From Prochlorococcus sp. AG-436-E22 (GTDB taxonomy: Bacteria > Cyanobacteriota > Cyanobacteriia > PCC-6307 > Cyanobiaceae), in the NCBI GenBank assembly GCA_003212615.1, contig QCPG01000003.1, forward strand, positions 1-64,000: a DNA stretch of 64,000 nt, in the 5' to 3' direction. Made by a program: the position numbers and the translations under genes. Below the pieces are notes generated by a model that saw only the letters and a program-made list of their open reading frames with translations, was not told the origin of the DNA and ran no database searches. This document shows, in pieces, positions 27,229-37,769 of this stretch (the stretch's first letter is position 1; each line of letters begins with the position of its first letter).

Positions 27229-27324
27229 TTAGGGAATCTTCTTTTTGCCTTTAATAATCATCAGCAAAGGCAGGCCAATAAGCATCAGACTCCCATCAAC
27301 TAATAAAAAAGTATTCAGATTCAT
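27229..27324 (-). CDS. Single-TM microprotein
   Basis: 31-aa ORF MNLNTFLLVDGSLMLIGLPLLMIIKGKKKIP, overlaps end of the upstream ORF 27321-27512. Confidence 0.35.
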   Translation of the reverse strand: MNLNTFLLVDGSLMLIGLPLLMIIKGKKKIP

Positions 27325-27512
27325 TTATCCATTCCTTCGGGGGTATCCCAATTAAGGGGTATCCCTTTTTTAACTGGTTCTTTTTTCATATTATCCATCT
27401 CTTTTCTGATTTTGTTGTAGTAGGCCAACTCTTCTGGATCATCAGAACCCAGACCATAATTCATGGTCGCCGCAAGATAAATTCTGTGTATCCGGTATGA
27501 AGATAGTGGCAT
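27321..27512 (-). CDS. Hypothetical protein
   Basis: 63-aa ORF. Confidence 0.45.
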   Translation of the reverse strand: MPLSSYRIHRIYLAATMNYGLGSDDPEELAYYNKIRKEMDNMKKEPVKKGIPLNWDTPEGMDK

Positions 27513-27673
27513 TTCTTAGGGCAATGTTCGTTAAAAGTCTAAAATATGTAAATCATATTTAGGACTAAATAGTTTTACTTGAAATTCAATAATTTGTTTA
27601 TATTTAATGGTCTTAAAATTATTTTATTTTTTAAAATTCTTATAAACTCAGTTATGGAGATGCTTTTCGTTCA

Positions 27674-27746
<73 letters not shown>

Positions 27747-27755
27747 ATTTTAAAG

Positions 27756-27837
27756 TGGGCCGGGTTGGATTTGAACCAACGTAGGCAGAGCCAGCGGATT
27801 TACAGTCCGCCCCCTTTAACCACTCGGGCACCGACCC
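27756..27837 (-). tRNA. tRNA-Tyr (GTA), class II long variable arm
   Basis: GGGTCGGTGCCCGAGTGGTTAAAGGGGGCGGACTGTAAATCCGC...GGTTCAAATCC..CCGGCCC. Confidence 0.95.
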
Positions 27838-27939
27838 CCACTCTTTGAACTTATCAGTTAATGGACACTTTGTGTGAAATTGTTTTGGTTTTTTTGTTTC
27901 TTTCTAGATAGCATTTGTAAAGAAAAGACTTTATTGATG

Positions 27940-28380
27940 ATGAATATTTTATTAATAAATGGCCCAAATTTAAATTTATTGGGAACTAGAGAACCTGAAA
28001 TATACGGTAATAAAACATTGAGTGATATAGAAAAAGATTTAACTAAAGTTGCTAAAGAAAAGAGTATTAATCTTGAATGTTTTCAAAGTAATCATGAAGG
28101 AGAAATAGTAGATAAAATTCAGGAGTCCGTAAAAAGTATTCAAGGTATTCTTATAAATGCTGGCGCTTTTACTCATACCTCGATTTCTATAAGAGATGCT
28201 TTAATTGGATCAAAAATTCCGTTTGTGGAGTTACATATTTCAAATATTTTTAGTAGAGAAGATTTTCGTAAAGAATCCTTTCTTACAGATAAAGCTATAG
28301 GAATTATTAGTGGATTCGGCATATCAAGTTATTCCTTAGCTCTTGAAGGAATCATTGGATATTTGAGTATTAAAGATTAA
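27940..28380 (+). CDS. aroQ: 3-dehydroquinate dehydratase type II
   Basis: [55 protein letters not shown] (ORF track starts at 27874). Confidence 0.95.
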   Translation: MNILLINGPNLNLLGTREPEIYGNKTLSDIEKDLTKVAKEKSINLECFQSNHEGEIVDKIQESVKSIQGILINAGAFTHTSISIRDALIGSKIPFVELHISNIFSREDFRKESFLTDKAIGIISGFGISSYSLALEGIIGYLSIKD

Positions 28381-28989
28381 ATGCTAGTTGATTTTAAAAG
28401 GCCCACTTCTCATATTAAATATTTATCGTCATTTACCTCAGATGAGTGGATCAAACTCGCATTATCTAATCCAATAGATATTCTTATTGACCATGCTCAT
28501 TGTGAAAGAAAAGCAGCAGGAGTAGCCATTCAATTGATGTTTAGATATCCATCAGAACCAAATCTAGCAGAAGTTCTAAGTCCAATAGCGAGAGAGGAAT
28601 TAGAGCATTTTGAAAAAATACTTTATTTTTTAAAGGATCTTGGACATTCTCTTGAGTCCTTAAAACCGCCTCCATATGGAGCTGAATTGTCCAAGAATAT
28701 AAGAAAGGAAGAGCCCAATAGAATGCTTGATAGTTTCTTAATAGCAGGACTTATTGAAGCAAGAAGTCATGAACGATTAAGCTTGCTTGCGCTGAATTCT
28801 GAAGATAAATCGTTTAAATCCCTTTATGAGTCTCTGCTTGAGAGTGAGGCAAGACATTTTGGGGTTTACTGGAAACTAGCGCAAACTAAATTCTCTAAAA
28901 ATCAAACTTTCAAAAGGTTAGAGGAATTGTCTGAAATTGAGTCGGCAATACTAGCTAAAACTTTTATGATGCCAAGAGTACATAGCTAA
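28381..28989 (+). CDS. miaE: tRNA-(ms2io6A)-hydroxylase-like di-iron protein
   Basis: LIDHAHCERKAAGVAIQLMFRYP...AREELEHFEKIL...GLIEARSHERLSLL...EARHFGVYW. Confidence 0.88.
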   Translation: MLVDFKRPTSHIKYLSSFTSDEWIKLALSNPIDILIDHAHCERKAAGVAIQLMFRYPSEPNLAEVLSPIAREELEHFEKILYFLKDLGHSLESLKPPPYGAELSKNIRKEEPNRMLDSFLIAGLIEARSHERLSLLALNSEDKSFKSLYESLLESEARHFGVYWKLAQTKFSKNQTFKRLEELSEIESAILAKTFMMPRVHS

Positions 28990-29005
28990 AGTTAATAAAA
29001 TAAAA

Positions 29006-29761
29006 ATGATAATAAACAAGTTCTTAAGTTTACTTAATCGATATAAAACTGATTTGCCAACATTCACAATCGTTGGTGTAGGCCCAGGAGATCCATCGCT
29101 TTTAACAATTGCTGCTGTGGATGCAATAAAAAAAGCGAAAGTTATAGTTTTTCCAATATCAGATGATAATAAAAAGAGTTTCGCTGCAGAAATAGTCAAG
29201 AAATACACCAAATTTAAAAAAAATATACCTATTATTTTCCCAATGGCTAGGAAGGATTTTGATCCTGATGAAATATGGTCTAATGCTGTAGAAAAAATTG
29301 TGAAATTTATAAAAAATGGTGAATCAGTTGTTTTACTTTGTCTAGGAGATACCTCAATATTTGCAAGTTCTTCTAATATTTTGAGGTTAATAAAAAATAA
29401 TCATGCTGAAATTATTACCAAAACCATACCTGGTATTTCCTCTATTTCAGCAGCAGCAGCTTTGAATGATTTTGATTTGGTAAAAAAAGGCGAGACCTTG
29501 ATCATTAAAGAATGTCCTTCTTCAGAATTAGAATTGACATCTCTAATTAGGGAAAGTAAGAAAAAAAAAATAGTCTTGGCCATAATGAAAGTTGGGAAAA
29601 GATGGAATTTAGTCAGGGATATTTTAAAAAAAGAGGATATGATCGATACATCATTAATAGCTTTAAGTGTTGGCATGCCTGATCAAATTATTCAATATGC
29701 ATCCCAATACACAAAGGATTTTATGCCTTATTTTTCTTTGATTTTGATAAGGTTCGATTAA
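29006..29761 (+). CDS. cobI: Precorrin-2 C20-methyltransferase
   Basis: IVGVGPGDPSLLTIAAVDAIKKAKVI...CLGDTSIFASSSNI...IPGISSISAAAA. Confidence 0.9.
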   Translation: MIINKFLSLLNRYKTDLPTFTIVGVGPGDPSLLTIAAVDAIKKAKVIVFPISDDNKKSFAAEIVKKYTKFKKNIPIIFPMARKDFDPDEIWSNAVEKIVKFIKNGESVVLLCLGDTSIFASSSNILRLIKNNHAEIITKTIPGISSISAAAALNDFDLVKKGETLIIKECPSSELELTSLIRESKKKKIVLAIMKVGKRWNLVRDILKKEDMIDTSLIALSVGMPDQIIQYASQYTKDFMPYFSLILIRFD

Positions 29762-30246
29762 TGTATAAAAAAGATAAATTCGTTGAAAATCAATTTACAT
29801 GGCCAATATGTAAGGATCTATTATTTCTTGTTCTTGAAGATAAGGTTAGTGACGTATTTGTTTGTGAATTGGTTTGGGAAAGACTTTTTTATACTGGAGA
29901 AACAACCTTAAATAATTGGGTTTCTAGTGCATTAACTCCTTATTATTGGTCGGAAAAATTTGAAAAAGCTCCTCAAATTATTTCAGAGCGACTAGCCTCA
30001 GTACATTTGACTCGATCAATTCCAAAAGACTATAAACAGGGATTGAAAAATTTTCTTAATTTTAAAGGTTATAAAATTAATGAAATCTATCCAAGAAGAA
30101 CTAGAAGAGCGACAGCAGTAAATTGGTTGATTTATTGGGCGATTGAAAATGATTGTTTTTCAAAAGATAGTGGATTAATGCCAAGTCCTAGTTCACCACC
30201 TCTTAATCCAGTTAAAGGACATTTTGGCGATCCGGAAATTAAATAA
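29761..30246 (+). CDS. Conserved cyanobacterial protein (DUF1823-like)
   Basis: VCELVWERLFYTG...ERLASVHLTRSIPKDYKQGLKNFLNFKGYKINEIYPRRTRRATAVNWLIYWA. Confidence 0.7.
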   Translation: MYKKDKFVENQFTWPICKDLLFLVLEDKVSDVFVCELVWERLFYTGETTLNNWVSSALTPYYWSEKFEKAPQIISERLASVHLTRSIPKDYKQGLKNFLNFKGYKINEIYPRRTRRATAVNWLIYWAIENDCFSKDSGLMPSPSSPPLNPVKGHFGDPEIK

Positions 30247-30320
30247 GTTTTTTTGAATAAGGTAAATGATTCTATTAAAGGTATAGTTGTAATGGATACT
30301 ATTTTCTTTGGAGAGAAGAA

Positions 30321-31694
30321 TTGATTCTTCCTACAATAGCAATTATCGGAAGACCTAACGTTGGGAAATCTACCTTAGTTAATCGTCTTTGCCAAAGTAA
30401 TGATGCAATAGTATTTGATAAACCTGGTGTTACAAGAGATAGAACTTATCAAAATGCTTCATGGGGAGGTAAGGAATTTCAAATAGTTGATACTGGAGGT
30501 TTAGTTTTTGATGATGATAGTGAATTTCTCCCAGAAATAAGGACACAAGTTTTCTTGGCTCTAGAAGAGGCTTCACTCGCGTTACTTGTGGTAGATGGGA
30601 ATCAAGGCGTTACTGATGGTGATTTATCAATAGCAAAATGGTTAAGAAACTCAAGCTGTAAAACAATTGTTGCTGTTAATAAATGCGAATCGACTACTCT
30701 AGGAATATCCCTAGCTTCGGAGTTCTGGAAATTAGGATTGGGCGAACCTAACCCTGTTTCGGCTATTCATGGTTCAGGTACTGGAGATCTTTTAGATCTC
30801 GTTATTGGCGAACTTCCTGAAAATAATATCCAGGATGATGAAGAAAAGATAATGATGTCAATTATTGGCAGGCCTAATGTTGGTAAATCTAGTTTGTTAA
30901 ATTCAATCTGTGGAGAAAAAAGAGCAATAGTTAGTGATATTAGTGGTACGACAACTGATTCAATAGATACGCTTATTAAAAAAGGTGATAATCATTGGAA
31001 AATTATTGATACTGCAGGGATTAGAAGAAAGAAAAATGTTAAATATGGCACTGAATTCTTTGGTATTAATAGGGCTTTTAAATCTATAGATAGAAGTGAT
31101 GTTTGTGTTTTAGTTATAGATGCTATAGATGGAGTAACAGATCAAGACCAGAAGCTGGCTGGGCGAATAGAAGAACAAGGCAGGGCCTGTATTATTGTTG
31201 TTAATAAATGGGATCTTGTAGAAAAAAATAGTTCAACAATTTATCAAGTAGAAAAAGAACTTAGATCTAAACTTTATTTTTTACACTGGTCAAAAATGAT
31301 TTTTATATCTGCACTAACTGGACAAAGAGTTGACAATATTTTTGAGCATGCTCTTAATGCAGTAAATCAACATAGAAGAAGAGTTACAACATCTGTTGTT
31401 AATGAAGTGCTTAAAGAATCAATTAGTTGGAAAAGTCCTCCAACTAAAAGAAGCGGTAAGCAAGGTAGGCTTTATTACGGTACACAAGTAAAAAATAAAC
31501 CGCCCACTTTTACTCTTTTTGTAAATGACCCTAAATTATTCGGAATTACTTATAGAAGATATATTGAAAAACAAATTAGAGTGAATTTAGGTTTTGAAGG
31601 TACACCTCTCATTTTACTTTGGAGAGGTAAACAACAAAGAGCATTAAATAAAGAAGTCGAAAGGGACAATATTGAGTTAATTCAGAAAGATTAA
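30321..31694 (+). CDS. der: Ribosome-biogenesis GTPase Der (EngA), tandem G domains
   Basis: Two GRPNVGKS motifs, NKCE / NKWD, C-terminal KH-like region. Confidence 0.97.
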   Translation: MILPTIAIIGRPNVGKSTLVNRLCQSNDAIVFDKPGVTRDRTYQNASWGGKEFQIVDTGGLVFDDDSEFLPEIRTQVFLALEEASLALLVVDGNQGVTDGDLSIAKWLRNSSCKTIVAVNKCESTTLGISLASEFWKLGLGEPNPVSAIHGSGTGDLLDLVIGELPENNIQDDEEKIMMSIIGRPNVGKSSLLNSICGEKRAIVSDISGTTTDSIDTLIKKGDNHWKIIDTAGIRRKKNVKYGTEFFGINRAFKSIDRSDVCVLVIDAIDGVTDQDQKLAGRIEEQGRACIIVVNKWDLVEKNSSTIYQVEKELRSKLYFLHWSKMIFISALTGQRVDNIFEHALNAVNQHRRRVTTSVVNEVLKESISWKSPPTKRSGKQGRLYYGTQVKNKPPTFTLFVNDPKLFGITYRRYIEKQIRVNLGFEGTPLILLWRGKQQRALNKEVERDNIELIQKD

Positions 31695-32608
31695 TGAATT
31701 TACTTACCAAATTTTCTGTTGGTCAATACGTTTATGGCAATAAAAGTTGGCTAAGAATTATAGATAGTAGATTAAAAATAATTATTGTAATGATATTCCT
31801 AATCACTCCAATTTGGGCAGGTCCAATATGGAGGTTATGTTTAGTGGGTTGTTTACTATTAATTACTTTTTTAAGTTTATTGCCATCTAGAGTATGGTGG
31901 CGATCATTATGTTTTCTCTCATGCTTATCGTTATTAATTGGATGTATATCAATACTTGCTTCTTCTGATCTTCAATCTCTTGATAGCTACTTAAGAAATC
32001 CCAATGAGTTGCAAGTAGTAATGGAAAGCTATAAAAAATGGAATATTTTGCAAATTCCTTCGCAGAAGATATGGTTTATAAATTTTGGTCCTTATAACTT
32101 ATCAAGGAAAGCATTTGAACTAGGGATAAAAACCTCCACTTTGATATTTACTGTTATTCATAGTGTTAATTTGATGCTTTTAACTACATTACAAGAAGAC
32201 ATTGTATGGGGATTAGGTTGGTTTCTCTTCCCATTAAGGAAAATGGGATTACCAATTAGTAAGTGGCTTTTTCAGTTATTAATTGCATTACGTTTTATTC
32301 CTTTAGTACAAGAAGAATTGCAAAATATAATTAAATCAGTGTCAGTTAGATCAATAAATTTTCGAAATTTAGGATTAAAGAAATCTTTTAATATTTTTTT
32401 GATTTTAGTGGAAAGGTTATTTAAGAATATATTTCTGAGAATTGATCAAGGAGCAGAATCATTGCTCTCTAAGAAAAAAATTAATATAACAACCAATAGA
32501 TTTAAAACTTTTTACCCTTCGAAATCTCTCAATGTAATTGCCAATACATTATCGATATGTTTTATTTGCATAGCAATTTTTCTTAGAAAACTGTATGGTG
32601 CATTATAA
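31694..32608 (+). CDS. ECF transporter T component-like (CbiQ/EcfT)
   Basis: 304-aa membrane protein; ...VQEELQNIIKSVSVRSI...LFKNIFLRIDQGAESLLSKK. Confidence 0.8.
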   Translation: MNLLTKFSVGQYVYGNKSWLRIIDSRLKIIIVMIFLITPIWAGPIWRLCLVGCLLLITFLSLLPSRVWWRSLCFLSCLSLLIGCISILASSDLQSLDSYLRNPNELQVVMESYKKWNILQIPSQKIWFINFGPYNLSRKAFELGIKTSTLIFTVIHSVNLMLLTTLQEDIVWGLGWFLFPLRKMGLPISKWLFQLLIALRFIPLVQEELQNIIKSVSVRSINFRNLGLKKSFNIFLILVERLFKNIFLRIDQGAESLLSKKKINITTNRFKTFYPSKSLNVIANTLSICFICIAIFLRKLYGAL

Positions 32609-32626
32609 ATAATATAATATTTTAGT

Positions 32627-32893
32627 TTGAGTTCCGAGCATTATTTAAACCACCCAACATTTGGAATGTTGTACCAAGTATCTCCTGGGAACGATGGAAG
32701 AGATATCTATGCAACTTTATATGCCCAAAAAATGTTTTTTTCGGTGGAAATTAGACAGAGAGAAGTTTCTTTTGAAGTGATACCTTATTTAGATGCGCGT
32801 AATCAGGCAGAATTAAACCTTCAAAGAGCTAGAAGAACAGGATCTGAAGATCTAGCTAAATGGGATAATTTATTCACACAAACTTTTATATAA
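32627..32893 (+). CDS. pipX: PII-interacting protein PipX
   Basis: YLNHPTFGMLYQVSPGNDGRDIYATLYAQKMFFSVEIRQREVSFEVIPYLDARNQAE. Confidence 0.93.
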   Translation: MSSEHYLNHPTFGMLYQVSPGNDGRDIYATLYAQKMFFSVEIRQREVSFEVIPYLDARNQAELNLQRARRTGSEDLAKWDNLFTQTFI

Positions 32894-32896
32894 AAG

Positions 32897-33532
32897 GTGA
32901 ATCCTGCAAATTTTTTAAAAATAAAAAATAAAATCCCATCAAATGTGAATATTCTTGCTGTAAGTAAAGGATTTAAAAGTCAAGAAATCAAGACTATTCA
33001 AAATATGGGTCAGAATGATTTTGGGGAGAGTAAGTTTCAAGAGGCTTTTGAGAAACAATTAATCCTAAAAGACCTTAAACAAATAAAATGGCACTTTATT
33101 GGACGAATACAAAGTAATAAAATAAGAAAGATAGTGCAAAATTTTAAATACATTCATTCAGTAGATTCATTTGAAAAGTTGCAAAAGATTTCTAATATTT
33201 CATGCGAAGAGAAGAAAAATCCATTCATAATGTTGCAGGTTAAGTTTAGTGATGATCCTAATAAAGGAGGTCTTAATCCTGAACTTTTAATATTGAAATG
33301 GAGAGAAATTCAAAAATTGAAAAATATCGCATTATCTGGTTTGATGACTATTAATCCTAAAGGACTTAGCTCCAAAGAAAATTTAGAATTGTTTAAAAAA
33401 TGTCGCTCCCTCGCTGATTCCCTTCAACTCCCGGATTGTTCAATGGGTATGTCAGGGGATTGGGAGGAAGCTGTTGACGCTGGATCAACTTGGTTAAGAT
33501 TAGGATCGTTGATTTTTGGAGATAGATTCTAA
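32897..33532 (+). CDS. pipY: YggS/PipY-family PLP homeostasis protein
   Basis: ILAVSKGF, WHFIGRIQSNK, CSMGMSGDWEEAVDAGSTWLRLGSLIFG. Confidence 0.92.
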   Translation: MNPANFLKIKNKIPSNVNILAVSKGFKSQEIKTIQNMGQNDFGESKFQEAFEKQLILKDLKQIKWHFIGRIQSNKIRKIVQNFKYIHSVDSFEKLQKISNISCEEKKNPFIMLQVKFSDDPNKGGLNPELLILKWREIQKLKNIALSGLMTINPKGLSSKENLELFKKCRSLADSLQLPDCSMGMSGDWEEAVDAGSTWLRLGSLIFGDRF

Positions 33533-33682
33533 TTAGTTATGTTTTTATAAAAATCTTATCTATAAACTTGCAGTAAAGTACAAGTAACGTTATTTAAGTA
33601 TAGGTAGTTTATTCATTTAAAAAATGAATCTATTATTTAGGGTTATTAAACCTTAGTAATCAATTTCAAGAGGATTTAAAAG

Positions 33683-34249
33683 GTGTCACTTATTTCTAGG
33701 TTAAAGTCAGTTGTCGCAGGAGATGATTATCTCGATGAAGATTTTGATGAGTTTGATTATGCCTCAGAGGGTGAATTAAATGATACTAATGATTTCAAAA
33801 ATAATCCAAATGCTCTTGCAAATTCAAATCCATTCGATTTTATGAATAACAACAGATCATCAAAAGTAGTTGGAATGCCTGGAATCTCGAATTCATCCTC
33901 AGAAGTAAGCTTGATGGAACCAAGGAGTTTTGATGAGATGCCGCAAGCTATACAAGCCTTAAGAGAGAGAAAAACTGTAATTCTTAATTTAACTATGATG
34001 GATCCTGATCAAGCCCAAAGAGCGGTTGATTTTATTGCTGGGGGGACATATGCAATTGATGGACATCAAGAGAGAGTCGGCGAAAGTATTTTTCTTTTTG
34101 CTCCAAGTTGTGTAAATGTAACTAGTTCTTCCCCAGAAGAAGCTACTCCTTCTTCCGGTTCTACAGACAATACATCACAATATAGTTTTGGAAAAAACAC
34201 TACTCCTGAACCAGCATGGGGTGATTCTAAATTAAGTGCTTATTCATGA
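33683..34249 (+). CDS. sepF: Cell-division protein SepF
   Basis: [65 protein letters not shown]. Confidence 0.95.
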   Translation: MSLISRLKSVVAGDDYLDEDFDEFDYASEGELNDTNDFKNNPNALANSNPFDFMNNNRSSKVVGMPGISNSSSEVSLMEPRSFDEMPQAIQALRERKTVILNLTMMDPDQAQRAVDFIAGGTYAIDGHQERVGESIFLFAPSCVNVTSSSPEEATPSSGSTDNTSQYSFGKNTTPEPAWGDSKLSAYS

Positions 34250-34256
34250 TTAATCT

Positions 34257-35069
34257 GTGACTGATAAAATTGCGATTATTGGTTTTGGAAATATTGCAAA
34301 CGCTATAATAACTCCTTTATTAGATAAACAATTCATTCATCCAGATGATGTTTATTGTGTTGTAAAATCAGAAAAAAGTTTAGAAAATATAAAACAAAAT
34401 TATAAGCATAAGATAAACGTTTATGAAGCTAGTTCTAAAGATTCAAAAATAATTTGGGATTGTCAAGTTAAACTTCTCTCGGTAAAACCACAGCATCTTA
34501 TAGATATATTTGAGCCCGATAATATAAAAATCAAGGACAATTTATTAGTTTCAATTCTGGCGGGAGTTTCCATAAATAGCCTTACTCATAAATTTCCTAA
34601 TCATAAATGTGTGAGAGTTGTTACAAATATTCCAATAACTGTTGGAAAGGGTTTAACAGGAATTGCTTGGGGTCAAAAAATTACAAAAGAACAGAAAAAA
34701 ATTACAAAAAAATTATTTGAAAATACAAGTAAGGTCCACGAATTTACAGAAGATTACCTTGATATATTTTTAGCATTAACTTCATCAGGCCCTGCAATTA
34801 TTGCTTTAATTATAGAAGCCTTAAGTGATGGAGGGTTGAGCGGTGGATTACCAAAAATACTTTCAGAAGAACTTGTTATGGAGATGATACTTGGAACTAT
34901 AAGTTTAATCAAAGAAAAAAAACTAACTACTTCCGAATTGAAAAATTTGGTAACCTCTCCAGGAGGAACAACTATTTCTGCTTTAAGAGTATTAGAAAAA
35001 AAGAGTGTAAGGTCAGCATTAATTGAGTCAATAATTTCAGCTACTAATCGAAGTAAAGAGTTTGGTTAG
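34257..35069 (+). CDS. proC: Pyrroline-5-carboxylate reductase
   Basis: IGFGNIANAI; LSVKPQ; TSSGPAIIALIIEALSDGG; LVTSPGGTTISALRVLE. Confidence 0.94.
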   Translation: MTDKIAIIGFGNIANAIITPLLDKQFIHPDDVYCVVKSEKSLENIKQNYKHKINVYEASSKDSKIIWDCQVKLLSVKPQHLIDIFEPDNIKIKDNLLVSILAGVSINSLTHKFPNHKCVRVVTNIPITVGKGLTGIAWGQKITKEQKKITKKLFENTSKVHEFTEDYLDIFLALTSSGPAIIALIIEALSDGGLSGGLPKILSEELVMEMILGTISLIKEKKLTTSELKNLVTSPGGTTISALRVLEKKSVRSALIESIISATNRSKEFG

Positions 35070-36232
35070 TTTTTGAAATTATCTTTTAAGTCCATATAAA
35101 CGTTTTCAAGCGACTTTATATTTTTACTAATTGTATATCTCTCAATTATTCTATCTCTAGCTTTTCCCCCAAGATCTTTTGTAAATGAAGGGTGTTCTAT
35201 AAGAATTGGGATAATAGTTTTTAATTGTGCAGCCACATTACCAGTTGAAATTACTATTCCTGCTCCGTTATCTAAAACTTCACCATCAGCTCCGGCATCT
35301 GTAGCTACACAAGCAGTACCAGCAGACATTGCCTCTAAAAGTGATAATGATAAACCTTCTACTAAGCTTGGTAAGAAAAATACTTCTGCTATTTGCATTA
35401 TTGCTATCCTAGTTTCTAAATCTAATTCGGCCCCCCACCAAATTAATTTCTCATTACCAAGGTTAGAAAAACTATTTTCAAGTGTTGGCTTCATTGGTCC
35501 ATCCCCAACAATAACTAATTTGCAATTTTGAGTTTTTGTTTGGCGCCAAGAACGTAAAAGTGCCTCGATATTTTTCTCATTAGCAATCCTACCCATATAT
35601 AAAAAGATTCTTTCATTTCCAAGTTTGTTTTTTACCTGAGCATATTTTTTATTTTTTTCGCAAAAAGGTTTCCAAATATTCTCATCAACACCGTTTGGAA
35701 TAATTATTTGTTTTTCTTTAGGTACTCCTAATTTATAGAGAACATTTTTTTGAAGTTCGGAAAAAATGATTATTTTATCGAACTTTGATAAAGAGGGAGC
35801 ATAAAGTTGATATGTTAACTGTTGAGTACTAGCAGTTAAATTTCTATTTTTTGCATCAAATGGTGGGTGAAATGTTCCTATAAGTGGAAGATTTATTTCA
35901 TCACAAATCTCTGGAAGTCTAAAGTCTAAAGTAGATAAAGTTAAGCTTGCATGTACTAAATCAGGCTTTAATCTTTTCAATGATAGCCTTAACTCTTTTT
36001 CTGCTCTTGGTGAGGGTATTGTATAAACTTGGGACTTAATTAAATATGGAAGACTTACATCAGGATCATTTGCCAGAAATAATGGCTTTGATGAATTTGA
36101 ACTAGAAGGATTGTCGAAATGAATAAAACTAATTTTATGGCCTCTGGCCTTTAATTGCTCAGTAGTTGAATTACCATAAGTTACATTTCCACAAAAAGGA
36201 GATTTCTTACCCAACCAGGCAATATGAACCAC
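35066..36232 (-). CDS. Group 1 (GT4-type) glycosyltransferase
   Basis: IIPNGVDENIWKP, FLYMGRIANEKNIEALL, PSLVEGLSLSLLEAMSAGTACVATD. Confidence 0.9.
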   Translation of the reverse strand: MVHIAWLGKKSPFCGNVTYGNSTTEQLKARGHKISFIHFDNPSSSNSSKPLFLANDPDVSLPYLIKSQVYTIPSPRAEKELRLSLKRLKPDLVHASLTLSTLDFRLPEICDEINLPLIGTFHPPFDAKNRNLTASTQQLTYQLYAPSLSKFDKIIIFSELQKNVLYKLGVPKEKQIIIPNGVDENIWKPFCEKNKKYAQVKNKLGNERIFLYMGRIANEKNIEALLRSWRQTKTQNCKLVIVGDGPMKPTLENSFSNLGNEKLIWWGAELDLETRIAIMQIAEVFFLPSLVEGLSLSLLEAMSAGTACVATDAGADGEVLDNGAGIVISTGNVAAQLKTIIPILIEHPSFTKDLGGKARDRIIERYTISKNIKSLENVYMDLKDNFKN

Positions 36233-36317
36233 ATTTATTGAATTAACTATTTATTAAATTAACAGTCAGAGTCGCTATATTCATAATCTTAAAATTTATT
36301 AATGGTTCATAAAAATG

Positions 36318-37103
36318 CTAATTGTATATTTCTCTCAACATTTTTAGAGAAGATAAATCTTTCTCTAGTTGAGTAGAGATCCAAGTTTCAATAATAAATA
36401 ATATTTTAAGCCAGACTTTTTTAGGTCCCAATAACTCTCCATTAGATTTTATTGGTAATTCAGGGAAAAGAAGTCTCTGTAATAGAGCAACTTCAGATGC
36501 ATTTATTTTTAGATTACTTTGAGGATCTTCCATGGATGAAAACCCTTCACTTGGTAAATAATAACAACTCCATTCCCAATTCCCTAAAGGAGGAATAATT
36601 GGTTCTCCAGTTTTACAGCAATGATGAATTGGTAAATTTATACCTCCGATGGCTAATAGATGGATTAAAGATTGAATACTCATTGATAGCATTTTAATAT
36701 CTTCTTCTTTAGATTCTTCATACAAATAAATTCTATCTAGATGTGCAAGAACACAAGATAAATAGTTTTGTTGCTTGTCATTATTACCTACTAATAAAAA
36801 AGTTAATTCAGTTATTGCTTGCGCAGCTGCAAGACATTCAATATTTTTCCCTAGACCAGAATAGCTTTTTAATATTTTAATTTGACGCACAGATTTTAGA
36901 TTTCTTTTCCCAAAAATCTGCAGACTTAAATATGTTAATGGAGTAGCTGCGGCCAGACTACTTTTTGGACGCCTAGCGCCAGGTACCGCTAATCGAATAA
37001 TTCCTTGTTCATCAGTAAGAATAGTTATTAATCTATCATTCTCGCCTAATGGAGAGGCTTTAATACAGAGACCTTCTAGTCTGCACTCAACGGAACCAGA
37101 CAT
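36318..37103 (-). CDS. recO: DNA repair protein RecO
   Basis: EGLCIKASPLGENDRLITILTDEQGIIRLAVPGARRPKSSLAAATPL. Confidence 0.92.
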   Translation of the reverse strand: MSGSVECRLEGLCIKASPLGENDRLITILTDEQGIIRLAVPGARRPKSSLAAATPLTYLSLQIFGKRNLKSVRQIKILKSYSGLGKNIECLAAAQAITELTFLLVGNNDKQQNYLSCVLAHLDRIYLYEESKEEDIKMLSMSIQSLIHLLAIGGINLPIHHCCKTGEPIIPPLGNWEWSCYYLPSEGFSSMEDPQSNLKINASEVALLQRLLFPELPIKSNGELLGPKKVWLKILFIIETWISTQLEKDLSSLKMLREIYN

Positions 37104-37762
37104 TAAATCACCTTTATTTCTTGAAAAATCTCACAAAAATTAGAAGTTCCCACGCTACTAATCCCATGATCTAACAAATCAATAACTTGTGTCAGCTTTT
37201 TTATACCACCTACAGCTTTGATTTGATTTTGGGATCCCGTTATTTTAAGTATTTCCCCTAAATCATTTGATGTAATAGGAGGTCCAAACCCGTCCCCGAA
37301 TTGAAAATTTTTTATTCCTAATTCCAAAGAAATTTCTATCGCATTATACAAAACTTCTTTTTGTAGTTTTGATTTATTTATGATTATTGAAACTGGTAAT
37401 CCAGATAACTTCACTTGCTGAATTTCAGCAGCGAAAGTTTCTAAGTTTCTCTTGGATAAATTGATAAAGTTTGGGATATATTCAATTCCATTTGCACCTT
37501 TATCTTTTGCAAAATTAACTAGTTCTTCAATAAATGTAACTGGTAAATCTGCTAAAGGGTAAGAAATGAGTGCGTTTATATTTGCGCTGTAATTGCTCAA
37601 ACGGTTTTTAAAATCATCTAAATAATTCAGTGAAGTAGAAATATTCTTGATATTATATTTTTTTATTAAATCGCAATTCGCACAGAAATCTTCCCAAGTT
37701 AAATAAGGGTTAATAATAATTGCATGAATTTTTTCGTTTAATTCATATTCAATATTGGGCAT
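37103..37762 (-). CDS. deoC: Deoxyribose-phosphate aldolase-like
   Basis: 219 aa; ISYPLADLPVTFIEELVNFAKDKGANGIEYIPNF; KAVGGIKKLTQVIDLLDHGISSVGTSN. Confidence 0.8.
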   Translation of the reverse strand: MPNIEYELNEKIHAIIINPYLTWEDFCANCDLIKKYNIKNISTSLNYLDDFKNRLSNYSANINALISYPLADLPVTFIEELVNFAKDKGANGIEYIPNFINLSKRNLETFAAEIQQVKLSGLPVSIIINKSKLQKEVLYNAIEISLELGIKNFQFGDGFGPPITSNDLGEILKITGSQNQIKAVGGIKKLTQVIDLLDHGISSVGTSNFCEIFQEIKVI

Positions 37763-37769
37763 TTAAAAG

